Shown in pieces: positions 6,847-14,897 of a stretch of DNA of 32,930 bases; the stretch's first letter is position 1; each line of letters opens with the position of its first letter. A program made the position numbers and the translations under genes. The notes below the pieces were generated by a model. It ran no database searches. It was given only the letters and a program-made list of their open reading frames with translations, and was not told where the DNA came from. The stretch is from positions 1 through 32,930 of the forward strand of contig CBDUBH010000039.1 in the NCBI GenBank assembly GCA_965365345.1. The letters run 5' to 3'. Origin of the DNA: CBDUBH01 sp965365345. GTDB taxonomy: Bacteria > Bacteroidota > Ignavibacteria > Ignavibacteriales > SURF-24.

Positions 6847-8361
6847 ATGATTACAGCTTTTTTACCTTATTCAGAAGATAATTTTTCGGTGAAAATTTTT
6901 CACGATTTAAAACATCATTACTTAATTGAGAAAATATTTTTCCTCGTTCCGAAAAATGTTGAAACGAGATTTGAAGGAATTGAAACAATCGAAATTGATT
7001 CTCTCGCAAGTTCAAGCACAATTCAGAAAATTTGTGAGAAATCAAATTCAAAATATGCTTTGTTTATTTCGAAGGAAAATGAAATTAGATTCGGACAATT
7101 TGCGATCGATAGATTTTATCAAATCGCCGAAGATACAAATTCCGCGATGATCTATTCCGAATATTTTGATATAAAAGAAAATCAGAAATTTGCTCATCCC
7201 ACAATTGAATATCAATTTGGAAGCATTCGAGATGATTTTGATTTTGGCGCGGTATTATTTTTTAATAGTGAATTACTGAAAAATTTTTTGAAAGATGAAA
7301 AGCAAAATTTCAAATTTGCCGGACTTTACAATTTAAGATTATATCTTTCACGCGAAGGAAATATTTTCCGCATTCCTGAATTTTTGTATTCTTCAAATCA
7401 AATTGATTTAAGAAAATCCGGAGAAAAACAATTTGATTATGTAAATCCGCGTAATCGCGAAGTTCAAATAGAAATGGAAATTGTCGCGACAAATCATCTT
7501 AAAAAAATAAATGCTTTTCTTGAACCGCAATTCAAAAATATTCAGTTTGATAAAGAATTTGAAAATGAAGCATCGGTAATTATTCCGGTAAAAAACAGAA
7601 GTAAAACCATTTCCGATGCCGTACATTCGGTGCTGAATCAAAAGACCAATTTCAAATTTAACATTATTGTTGTCGATAATTTTTCAGATGACGGGACGAC
7701 TGAAATCTTAAAAGAATTTGCAGATCAAAATGAAAAAGTGATTCATATAATTCCGCAGCGTGATGATTTGGGAATCGGCGGCTGCTGGAATTTGGCGGTT
7801 CAAAATGAGAATTGCGGAAAGTTTGCAGTTCAACTTGATAGCGATGATTTATACATTGACGAAAATACTTTGCAAAAAATCATTGATAAATTTTATGAAG
7901 AAAATTGTGCGATGGTGATAGGCTCGTATCAAATGACAAATTTCAAATTGGAAGAAATTCCGCCGGGAATTATTGATCATAAAGAATGGACTGAAGATAA
8001 CGGCAGAAATAATGCGCTGCGAATAAATGGACTCGGCGCGCCGCGTGCATTTTACACTCCGGTTTTGCGCAGAGTAAAAATTCCGAATGTGAGTTACGGC
8101 GAAGATTACGCTCTGGGATTAAGAATTTCGCGCGAGTATAAAATCGGAAGAATTTACGAGCCGGTTTATTTATGCAGAAGATGGGAAGGAAATTCCGATG
8201 CGGCTTTGGATATTCAAAAATCAAATACCTATAATTTTTACAAAGATAATTTACGCACGATTGAAATTTTAGCGAGACAACAATCAAGTAAAAAGGCAAA
8301 AGTAAAAAGTAGGAATGACGAATACACTAATAAGAAATTGTCATTGCGAGGAATGAAATGA
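6847..8361 (+). CDS. Family 2 glycosyltransferase with a degenerate second GT-A-like half
   Basis: The 504-residue protein probably transfers a sugar from a nucleotide sugar. The C-terminal half (from about 241) is a standard GT2 catalytic domain. It has VIIPVKNR near 244, VVDNFSDDGT, and the metal/nucleotide motif LDSDD with Asp331, Asp333 and Asp334. A GEDYALGLRI segment supplies the likely acceptor-side acid. The N-terminal 240 residues resemble another GT-A fold (KYALFISKENEI, then MIYSEYFD, then RDDFDFGAVLFF) but lack a DxD motif, so this half is probably not catalytic. The last seven codons and the stop lie inside a dispersed repeat, so the native end may be near residue 480. It is 32 bases upstream of the DUF4922 gene and probably cotranscribed. 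Substrate unknown. Confidence 0.85.
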   Translation: MITAFLPYSEDNFSVKIFHDLKHHYLIEKIFFLVPKNVETRFEGIETIEIDSLASSSTIQKICEKSNSKYALFISKENEIRFGQFAIDRFYQIAEDTNSAMIYSEYFDIKENQKFAHPTIEYQFGSIRDDFDFGAVLFFNSELLKNFLKDEKQNFKFAGLYNLRLYLSREGNIFRIPEFLYSSNQIDLRKSGEKQFDYVNPRNREVQIEMEIVATNHLKKINAFLEPQFKNIQFDKEFENEASVIIPVKNRSKTISDAVHSVLNQKTNFKFNIIVVDNFSDDGTTEILKEFADQNEKVIHIIPQRDDLGIGGCWNLAVQNENCGKFAVQLDSDDLYIDENTLQKIIDKFYEENCAMVIGSYQMTNFKLEEIPPGIIDHKEWTEDNGRNNALRINGLGAPRAFYTPVLRRVKIPNVSYGEDYALGLRISREYKIGRIYEPVYLCRRWEGNSDAALDIQKSNTYNFYKDNLRTIEILARQQSSKKAKVKSRNDEYTNKKLSLRGMK

Positions 8362-8379
8362 CGAAGCAATCTCTGAAAT
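8338..8379. repeat. Dispersed repeat fragment spanning the GT2 stop codon
   Basis: It starts TTGTCATTGCGAG like the complete copy at 6632. It carries CGAAGCAATCTCTGAA at 8362-8377, the exact reverse complement of 6681-6696. The repeat supplies the final seven codons and the TGA of the upstream gene and fills most of the short gap to the next start. Confidence 0.75.
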
Positions 8380-8393
8380 AAAAAAATAAAATT

Positions 8394-9410
8394 ATGCTTG
8401 AACAAAAAATAATTTCGGAAAATGAACTTTTGCAATTTGGAAAAGTTGATACGCTTTGCGATAAATCTTTTTCATTGATGGAACATCAAAAAGAGAACTG
8501 GAATTTACTTGCCCAAAACTTTTCCGCTCTTGATGAAATTAAGCAAAAGCATTTTCAATTTGATAATTTTGAAATTGCAGTTCAGTACAATCCGAAAAGA
8601 ATAATTTCATCTTCTGCAAAGGTTGATGAAAAATCAATTAAGGAAAGAAAATGTTTTTTATGCGTTGAAAATCTTCCGCATGAACAAAAAGGAATTTTAC
8701 ACAGAAGTAAATTTTTAATTCTTGCGAATCCTTATCCTATTTTCAAAAATCATTTTACCATTGCAAACATTGAGCATCGTGAACAAAATATTTTCGAGTG
8801 CTTTGAAGAAATGCTTTGTATTGCACAAGAATTAAATTGTTTTAACATTTTTTATAACGGTCCAAAATGCGGCGCTTCTGCTCCCGATCATCTGCATTTT
8901 CAGGCAGCGCCTAAAAATATTTTGCCGATAGAAAATGAAATTGAAAAACTCAAAAATGAAAGATCTGAAATAATATTCAAAAATGATAAGATCGTAATTT
9001 ACGCAGTTGAAAATTATTTACGAAGATTATTGATTGTTGAATCAAAATTCAAAAATGAAATTATTACGGTGTTTGAAAAGTTTTATGAAATTTTTCAGTC
9101 TTTATCCAAAACTTTTGATGAACCTTTAATGAACATAATTTGCCGTTATGAAAATTCAAACAGGCAGGTTTTAATTTTTCCGCGTGAAAAACATCGTCCT
9201 GCTTTTTTTTATGAAGAAGGCGATAAGAATATTTTGATAAGTCCTGCTGTTATTGATCTTGGCGGAGTTTTGATCACTCCGCTTGAAAAAGATTTTGAAA
9301 AAATTGATAAGGAAATTATAAAAGAAATTTACCGGCAGATCACAATTCCAAAAGAATATTTTGAATTCATAAAAGTAAAATTACCGGAAGTTATGAAGGG
9401 AAGAAAATAA
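8394..9410 (+). CDS. DUF4922-type HIT/GalT-superfamily protein, putative phosphorylase or nucleotidyltransferase
   Basis: The 338-residue protein has the layout of the GalT/Ap4A-phosphorylase branch of the HIT superfamily. Seen are a zinc-type C-FL-C pair (Cys87, Cys90), an ANPYPIFKNHFTIAN block at 111-125, and GASAPDHLHFQ at 160-170. The last gives His166-x-His168-x-Gln170, matching the HxHxQ signature in which the first His of the strict motif is nucleotidylated during catalysis. I recognise it as a DUF4922 protein, a family frequent in Bacteroidota. A role in nucleotide-sugar or dinucleotide turnover is inference from motif and from pairing with a glycosyltransferase. A bidirectional terminator follows. 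Confidence 0.8.
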   Translation: MLEQKIISENELLQFGKVDTLCDKSFSLMEHQKENWNLLAQNFSALDEIKQKHFQFDNFEIAVQYNPKRIISSSAKVDEKSIKERKCFLCVENLPHEQKGILHRSKFLILANPYPIFKNHFTIANIEHREQNIFECFEEMLCIAQELNCFNIFYNGPKCGASAPDHLHFQAAPKNILPIENEIEKLKNERSEIIFKNDKIVIYAVENYLRRLLIVESKFKNEIITVFEKFYEIFQSLSKTFDEPLMNIICRYENSNRQVLIFPREKHRPAFFYEEGDKNILISPAVIDLGGVLITPLEKDFEKIDKEIIKEIYRQITIPKEYFEFIKVKLPEVMKGRK

Positions 9411-9448
9411 ATTTTCAGAAACAAAAAAAACAATAAATTTAAAACAAA

Positions 9449-9480
9449 AAAGCCGCACAAAATTGTGCGGCTTTAATTTT
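9449..9480. terminator. Bidirectional intrinsic terminator between convergent genes
   Basis: A GC-rich inverted repeat (AAAGCCGCAC at 9449-9458 and GTGCGGCTTT at 9465-9474, extendable inward) lies between two converging genes. The plus strand continues TTTAATTTT. The minus strand continues TTTTTTG. It can therefore end transcripts from both sides. Confidence 0.88.
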
Positions 9481-9491
9481 ATAAAATGAAA

Positions 9492-11612
9492 TTATTTTTT
9501 GATCAGGATCAATCCTTGTTTCGGTTTCAAATTTGTTTCATTTGAAATTGTTCCTAAAGAATTTAATCCGGCTTTTTCATGGTTTGCTAAAATTTCCCAA
9601 TTACCTTGCGGCAAATGAAATTTTGCGTCGTGATGATTATCGGCATTGAACAGAACTGTGAAATTTGTGTTATCATGTTCAACTGTAAATCCTAGTGCAA
9701 AATGATTATCATGAAGTTCAATAAATTTTACAGCTTCGTAATTTGCTCTTCTGAATGCCGGATATTTTTTTCTGATCTCAATTAATCCTTTGTAATAATC
9801 AACCAGATCTTTGTTCAAATCTGCATGAGCAAAATTCATGTAATTTGTTTCGTTATCTTTGTTGTAAGTATTGTGATCAATTGTTCCGCGCAATGAATCT
9901 TTTTCGGGAACGTCATTCGGAATAACTTTGCTTCGTCCGAATTCCTGTCCTTCGTGAATCATTGTAATTCCCTGAGAAGTGAACAAAAACATTGCAGCTA
10001 GTTTATTTAGTTTTAGTTGATGTTCATCTAATTTTGCGTGCTTGTCTAAATCTTTAATGACTTTATGCGAAAGTGAATCATGTAAACCGATTCTTATAAA
10101 ATCGCCTAAAGTGTAACCATCATGTGATTCCAAATAATTTACTGAGTGTTCTTTCTTTTGGAAAAGTCCTAAACTATCGCGCACTAAAGTTCCGCTTACG
10201 TAACTTTTAACTCTTTCGCGCGAATTATTCCCAAACCATTTTCCAAAGATCCAGCCGTGTCCGTTATGCGGATTTTCGCCTTTAATTCCATTACGAATTT
10301 GATCATTCCAGCTTCCCCAACCGCGTAGTGAAAATCCTGCCGGATCGTAACCGCCGCCCCATGGTTCGCAAACTATCACAACATTCGGATTTACTTTTTT
10401 TGCTTCGTGAATAATTTCTTCAACCGTTTCCCAATCAATTAATTTTCCTAAATCAAATCTGAATCCATCGACATGATATTCTTTCATCCAATACAAAATA
10501 CTTTCAACAATCATTCTGCGAGCCATCGGTCTTTCTGTTTTAAAATCATTTCCGCATCCGCTTTCCGCAATAAAATTATCGCTGCTATCTAATCTGAAAT
10601 AATATTGGTAATCTATTTCTTTTAAATTCCCTAATTCATATTCTGAAATATGATTATAAACAACATCCATAATTACGGCAATTCCTTCTTTGTGGAATGC
10701 CTTAACCATATCTTTAAAATCTGTAATTTGTTTTGTGCCTGAAGTTCCGATCCATTTATCCCACTCAAATTCTTTTGCATCTTCGCTGTAATATGCAGCG
10801 GGCGCAAAAAATGATGCGGTCATATATCCCCAATGATTTCTTTCATAAGGATTCCAAGTGTTGTATCTTCCAGCAAATTTTTTTTTGAAAGGAATTTCGC
10901 AGTAGCCGAATTCTTGCGCGGGAAGAAGTTCAACAGTGTTAACGCCCAAATCCGAAATATAATTTATTCCGCCTTTTTGATTTTTTTCGATAAGTCCTTG
11001 ATAAGTTCCCGGTTTGCTTGCTTCTGAAGATTCATGTGCGGTCATATCTTTTACGTGCATTTCGTAAATAATCAGATCGCGCCAATCTCTTTGAATCCAG
11101 GTATCGCCTTCCCAATCGTAATTATTTTCTTTTACAACAATTGATTTTCTCGGATTCATATAAGTTGTATAAGTAGCAACCGATTTTGCGTAAGGATCAA
11201 GACATAAAACTTTTCCGTTCCGGATATTGTCATTTGCAAAAACCTTGAATCCGTAAAACAATCCGAAATTTTCACCGTTTAAAGATGTTTCCCAAACACC
11301 GTCTGAATCAACTTTCATTTGGTGTTCTGTTCCTTTTTCATCTTCAACTTTTTTGAAAGTTACCAAAGTAACTTTTGTTGCGGTTGGGGCAAAAAGTCTG
11401 AAAACCGTTTTTCCGTTTTCAAAAAATGAACCGAGTTTTTTTGTGGAGTAAATTTTATTCAGATCTTTGGAAAGAAGTTTTTGTGATTCTTCCAAAGTTA
11501 AAATTGCATCATGGTTACTTTTATCGCTTATATACACCTTACCACCAAAACCTTCTACATTTGAAATTAATGTTAAAATCAAAATTGCGGTAATTATTAA
11601 ATGCTTCTTCAT
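9492..11612 (-). CDS. Secreted GH13 alpha-glucan debranching enzyme, pullulanase type
   Basis: The 706-residue protein begins with a signal peptide (KKH, then a hydrophobic stretch to about residue 18) and should act outside the inner membrane on alpha-1,6 branches of pullulan, glycogen or starch. An N-terminal CBM48-like domain (FRLFAPTATKVTL, about 71-83) precedes the GH13 barrel. Conserved regions are VIMDVVYNH (313-321), GFRFDLG with nucleophile Asp387, VCEPWGG with acid/base Glu416, and ESHDG with Asp498. The C-terminal beta domain ends near residue 706. AAAGGT lies 8 bases before the ATG, supporting this start. It could also be an isoamylase/GlgX-like enzyme, but export and sequence order favour pullulanase. 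Confidence 0.86.
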   Translation of the reverse strand: MKKHLIITAILILTLISNVEGFGGKVYISDKSNHDAILTLEESQKLLSKDLNKIYSTKKLGSFFENGKTVFRLFAPTATKVTLVTFKKVEDEKGTEHQMKVDSDGVWETSLNGENFGLFYGFKVFANDNIRNGKVLCLDPYAKSVATYTTYMNPRKSIVVKENNYDWEGDTWIQRDWRDLIIYEMHVKDMTAHESSEASKPGTYQGLIEKNQKGGINYISDLGVNTVELLPAQEFGYCEIPFKKKFAGRYNTWNPYERNHWGYMTASFFAPAAYYSEDAKEFEWDKWIGTSGTKQITDFKDMVKAFHKEGIAVIMDVVYNHISEYELGNLKEIDYQYYFRLDSSDNFIAESGCGNDFKTERPMARRMIVESILYWMKEYHVDGFRFDLGKLIDWETVEEIIHEAKKVNPNVVIVCEPWGGGYDPAGFSLRGWGSWNDQIRNGIKGENPHNGHGWIFGKWFGNNSRERVKSYVSGTLVRDSLGLFQKKEHSVNYLESHDGYTLGDFIRIGLHDSLSHKVIKDLDKHAKLDEHQLKLNKLAAMFLFTSQGITMIHEGQEFGRSKVIPNDVPEKDSLRGTIDHNTYNKDNETNYMNFAHADLNKDLVDYYKGLIEIRKKYPAFRRANYEAVKFIELHDNHFALGFTVEHDNTNFTVLFNADNHHDAKFHLPQGNWEILANHEKAGLNSLGTISNETNLKPKQGLILIKK

Positions 11613-11881
11613 TATTTACCTTTAAAATTTAAGATTCATCAAAAATAATTAAATCGGTTTTAAAGGTCTATAATTAAATTGTCAAATAATGTAAAAACGA
11701 ATTAAACAATTACAGCTATTATAATTCAGATTATCGAACCATTTTCATTTTTTTAAAATGAAAGTAAAAATAGAAAACATCTTTTAAAAAAAGAAAAAGA
11801 TTTTTCGTCTTGATGTATTATAATTTATGATTCTGAATTCCAAACAAAATGAATTTTGATAGAAAAAATTTTCTGAAAAAA

Positions 11882-13879
11882 TTACTTTAAAAGTATCATC
11901 TTTCTTGATTTTATGAAATCTCCCGTGCGGAGTTGGTAAACGTAAATTCCCGATTTTAATCTGAAATCATTTGTATTAAATTCAACCGAATAATTTCCGG
12001 GAGATTTTTCTTCGTTTATCAAAGTTGTGATCTCTCTTCCGAGAACGTCAAAGATCTTTAGCACAGCAGGAATTTTCATATCAAAATTCTTTTCGCGTAT
12101 GCTGAATTCTATTGTTGTTGAAGGATTAAAAGGATTAGGATAATTTTGCATCAATTCAAAATCATCAACTGTAAAAGTTCTTTCAATAAATGAAAGATCA
12201 TTTACGATTTTTAAGATAAGATTATCAGGATCCAAAGTAACTGATTTAACCGTACCGTTTACTGCAATTTCAAAATTTTGATTTTGCTGATCATTAAAAA
12301 CTGTTATGATCGTATCTTTTACATCGGTTGAAATTAAGAATTGAACAGGCATTGTAAAAAATACGGGATCAGTATTTGGAGTTTGTTCAAGTGAAATATT
12401 TACAATTGAATTTGTGTTTGATGTTGAAACCGAGTAATTAAAATTGTAATGCGGAAAATTTTCGCCGTAAATCCATTGTCTGAAAAAATAATCAAGATCC
12501 ACTCCGCTTATTTCTTCTGCAATTGTCTGAAAATCTTCCGTCGTAGCAACTCCGTTTAATTCAGCGGCTCTGTTTACATATTCTTTTAAAATATTAAAGA
12601 AAACTTCATCGCCTAAAACTCCGCGAAGCATATGAAGCACAATTCCGCCTTTTGCATAACTTCTTTGGCTGTTAAAAATTTCATAAACTTGAGAAATATC
12701 CCGGACGTAAATTGATCCATTTGCCAATTTTGCAGCAACCATTTCGGCTCTAATAAATTCTTTGAAAGCTTCTCTTCCCCGGAAATGTTCGTACCAGATT
12801 CCTTCGCCGTAAGTTGCAAATCCTTCATTCAGCCAAATGTGATGCCAATCTTTGCAAGTGATAAGATCTCCGAACCATTGATGTACAAGCTCGTGCGAAA
12901 TAATTCCTTCGTTAAAACTTCCCATTGATGAAATTGTTTGATGTTCCATTCCGCCGCCCCAGCCGAATTGCGCGTGTCCGTATTTTTCTTTTATGAAGGG
13001 ATAAAGCCCGAATTTATCGGAAAATAATTCAAGCATCGGAACGGTTTTATCCAATTCAGCTTTTAAATCGCGAGTAAGAGAAGCAGGATAAATATAATGA
13101 ACAACAGGCATTGAATCGGTTTGAGAGTATTTAAAATAATTATAATATTCTGAATATTCTGCTGCAGTTACCGAAATTAAATAATGTGCAATTGGATAAT
13201 GATTCTTCCATTTAAAAATTTTTGTACCGTTTCCGTTTGAAGTTTCTTCAATTAAAATTCCGTTTGATGCCACTTTCAAATTTTGATCAATCGTAACCCA
13301 AACATCAGATGAATCGGCTTTATCTTCGGGTGTATCTTTGCAAGGCCACCAATCCGGCGCTCCGTAAGGTTCGCTTAAAGTCCAAATTGCTTTCGGATCA
13401 TTTCTGAATTCAAAACTTCCGAATCCCGATGATCCTGCGGCAGGATTTCCCTGATAAAAAACTTCCACCTGATAAGTTTCTGATTGAGTTAAATTTTTGT
13501 GCGGCGAAATTTTCAGTTTATTTTCAGAATGTGAAAAAGCAAGTTTGCCTGAATTATTTTTAACTGAATCAACTTTCATTGTTTCGGAATTAAAATCAAG
13601 AAAAAATTCATTAAGTGAATTTGAAACATTTCTGAAATTAATTGTTACAGCGCCTTTTAAATATTGATTTTGATGATCAATGTTCAAATCCAATTTATAA
13701 TAAGTAATATCAATACTTTGATCACCGGGATAATTATTTTTCTTAACGGAAGTTTTTCTTGTAAAGCGCTCAGCTTCTGATTCAGATATTTGACTTCTGT
13801 AATCTTGTCCGTAATTTGTGCCCGCAATTACAAAGCAAAATATAAAAATTTTCAGCAATAAAAATTTTTTCTTTTTCAT
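11882..13879 (-). CDS. Secreted M1 family metallo-aminopeptidase with type IX secretion sorting domain
   Basis: This zinc peptidase removes N-terminal residues from peptides outside the cell. Its 665 residues include a signal peptide (1 to about 24) and an M1 N-terminal beta domain. The aminopeptidase motif appears as GGMEH at 309-313, where the family norm is GxMEN. The zinc site is HELVH (His329, Glu330, His333) plus Glu352 in NEGFATYGE. After the peptidase comes a C-terminal type IX sorting domain of about 85 residues. It starts at QNYPNPFNPST and includes LKIFDVLGREITTL and a terminal GIYVYQL-KMILLK strand, which directs outer-membrane passage and cleavage. It reads away from the stress-protein operon and may lead into the debranching gene, but a 269-base gap makes cotranscription uncertain. 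Confidence 0.93.
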   Translation of the reverse strand: MKKKKFLLLKIFIFCFVIAGTNYGQDYRSQISESEAERFTRKTSVKKNNYPGDQSIDITYYKLDLNIDHQNQYLKGAVTINFRNVSNSLNEFFLDFNSETMKVDSVKNNSGKLAFSHSENKLKISPHKNLTQSETYQVEVFYQGNPAAGSSGFGSFEFRNDPKAIWTLSEPYGAPDWWPCKDTPEDKADSSDVWVTIDQNLKVASNGILIEETSNGNGTKIFKWKNHYPIAHYLISVTAAEYSEYYNYFKYSQTDSMPVVHYIYPASLTRDLKAELDKTVPMLELFSDKFGLYPFIKEKYGHAQFGWGGGMEHQTISSMGSFNEGIISHELVHQWFGDLITCKDWHHIWLNEGFATYGEGIWYEHFRGREAFKEFIRAEMVAAKLANGSIYVRDISQVYEIFNSQRSYAKGGIVLHMLRGVLGDEVFFNILKEYVNRAAELNGVATTEDFQTIAEEISGVDLDYFFRQWIYGENFPHYNFNYSVSTSNTNSIVNISLEQTPNTDPVFFTMPVQFLISTDVKDTIITVFNDQQNQNFEIAVNGTVKSVTLDPDNLILKIVNDLSFIERTFTVDDFELMQNYPNPFNPSTTIEFSIREKNFDMKIPAVLKIFDVLGREITTLINEEKSPGNYSVEFNTNDFRLKSGIYVYQLRTGDFIKSRKMILLK

Positions 13880-14046
13880 AATGAAATATTTTCTAATTAT
13901 GACAAACTTAAGGCGAGTAGTTATAATTCAATTTAATTATTTTTTCGGAATTACAAAACTAAATCTCTTCGATTTAAATTGATTTTATTTCAATTTTTAA
14001 TAAATTTATTAACAATACTAAAGTGAGATTAATAAACGGCAAATCA

Positions 14047-14889
14047 ATGGAAGCACCTTTTAAAAGAATCGGGTTGGCAATTACATTTTCACCTACAGGA
14101 AAAGCTTTATTAAGCGAAGCATCACGCTTGCAAAATCTTTTTGATGCTGAACTTATATTAATTCATATTGGCGAAAAAAATCCGGAAACAGAAAAAAAAC
14201 TTGAAGATTTAATAAATTCTGCAGGAGTTAAAAGAAACAGCACATCAATAATATGGCAACAGGGTGATCCGGCAAAAACAATTTTGAAAGCAAGTGCAAA
14301 AGAAGATCTGGATCTTTTAATAGCCGGCGCGCTAGAAAAAGAGAGTTTCATAAATTATTATGTCGGCTCGGTTGCACGAAAAATTATGCGTGAAGCTCCA
14401 TGCTCGGTTTTGATCTTTACACACCCGCAGGAAAACAGGGAAAAGTTGAACAACTTTTACGTTACCGCTGATTTTACAAGCGATGGTGAAAATACAATAA
14501 ATACGGCTTATAAATTTGCAGTTCTTGAAAAAGCAGAAAAACTTGTAATAATTAGAGAGTTTCAAGTTCCCGGTTTGGCAGTTACAATTCAGGATTCCGG
14601 TTCAATTAAAGAAGCGGAAAATGCGCTAGCCGGCTGGAAACTTGAAGAAGAAGCAAAACTCAGGCTGCTTGTGCGCGAACTTAATTTAAAAGATATTGAA
14701 ATCGAAACCGTTATTCTTTACGGCAGAAAAGGCTGGGAGGCAAATAATTATGTCCGTAATCTTAACGGCGATATTTTAGTGATAACAGGACCAAAACGAA
14801 AATTGAAATTGATGGATAGGGTTTTTCAGAATGATATTGAATTTATTTTTGAAAAGTTAGCGAATTCGATTTTGATAATTAAATCTTAA
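14047..14889 (+). CDS. Tandem universal stress protein (two UspA domains)
   Basis: The protein has about 280 residues and two UspA-like halves: one from about residue 6 (FKRIGLAITFSPTGKALL) and one from about 148 (FYVTADFTSDGENT). The first half ends with GSVARKIMREAPCSVLIF, the usual USP C-terminal segment. The second ends FEKLANSILIIKS. The second half has ILYGRKGWEANNY in place of a clean G-2x-G-9x-G ATP loop. I chose ATG 14047 because USPs start directly at this strand. An in-frame GTG at 14023 would add eight residues. The antiporter gene starts 8 bases downstream. USPs next to ion antiporters are a common pairing, suggesting regulation of transport or shared stress response. Confidence 0.88.
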   Translation: MEAPFKRIGLAITFSPTGKALLSEASRLQNLFDAELILIHIGEKNPETEKKLEDLINSAGVKRNSTSIIWQQGDPAKTILKASAKEDLDLLIAGALEKESFINYYVGSVARKIMREAPCSVLIFTHPQENREKLNNFYVTADFTSDGENTINTAYKFAVLEKAEKLVIIREFQVPGLAVTIQDSGSIKEAENALAGWKLEEEAKLRLLVRELNLKDIEIETVILYGRKGWEANNYVRNLNGDILVITGPKRKLKLMDRVFQNDIEFIFEKLANSILIIKS

Positions 14890-14897
14890 GGTAAGCA

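Noticed and set aside
11743..11763. 9-bp AT-only hairpin between the aminopeptidase and debranching genes
   Set aside because: It contains only one GC pair, has no T-run on the minus strand where a terminator would be needed, and can arise by chance in AT-rich DNA.
14023..14046. GTG start extending the universal stress protein by eight residues
   Set aside because: USP domains begin at the ATG-encoded segment and the extra residues match nothing. The ATG at 14047 is simpler.
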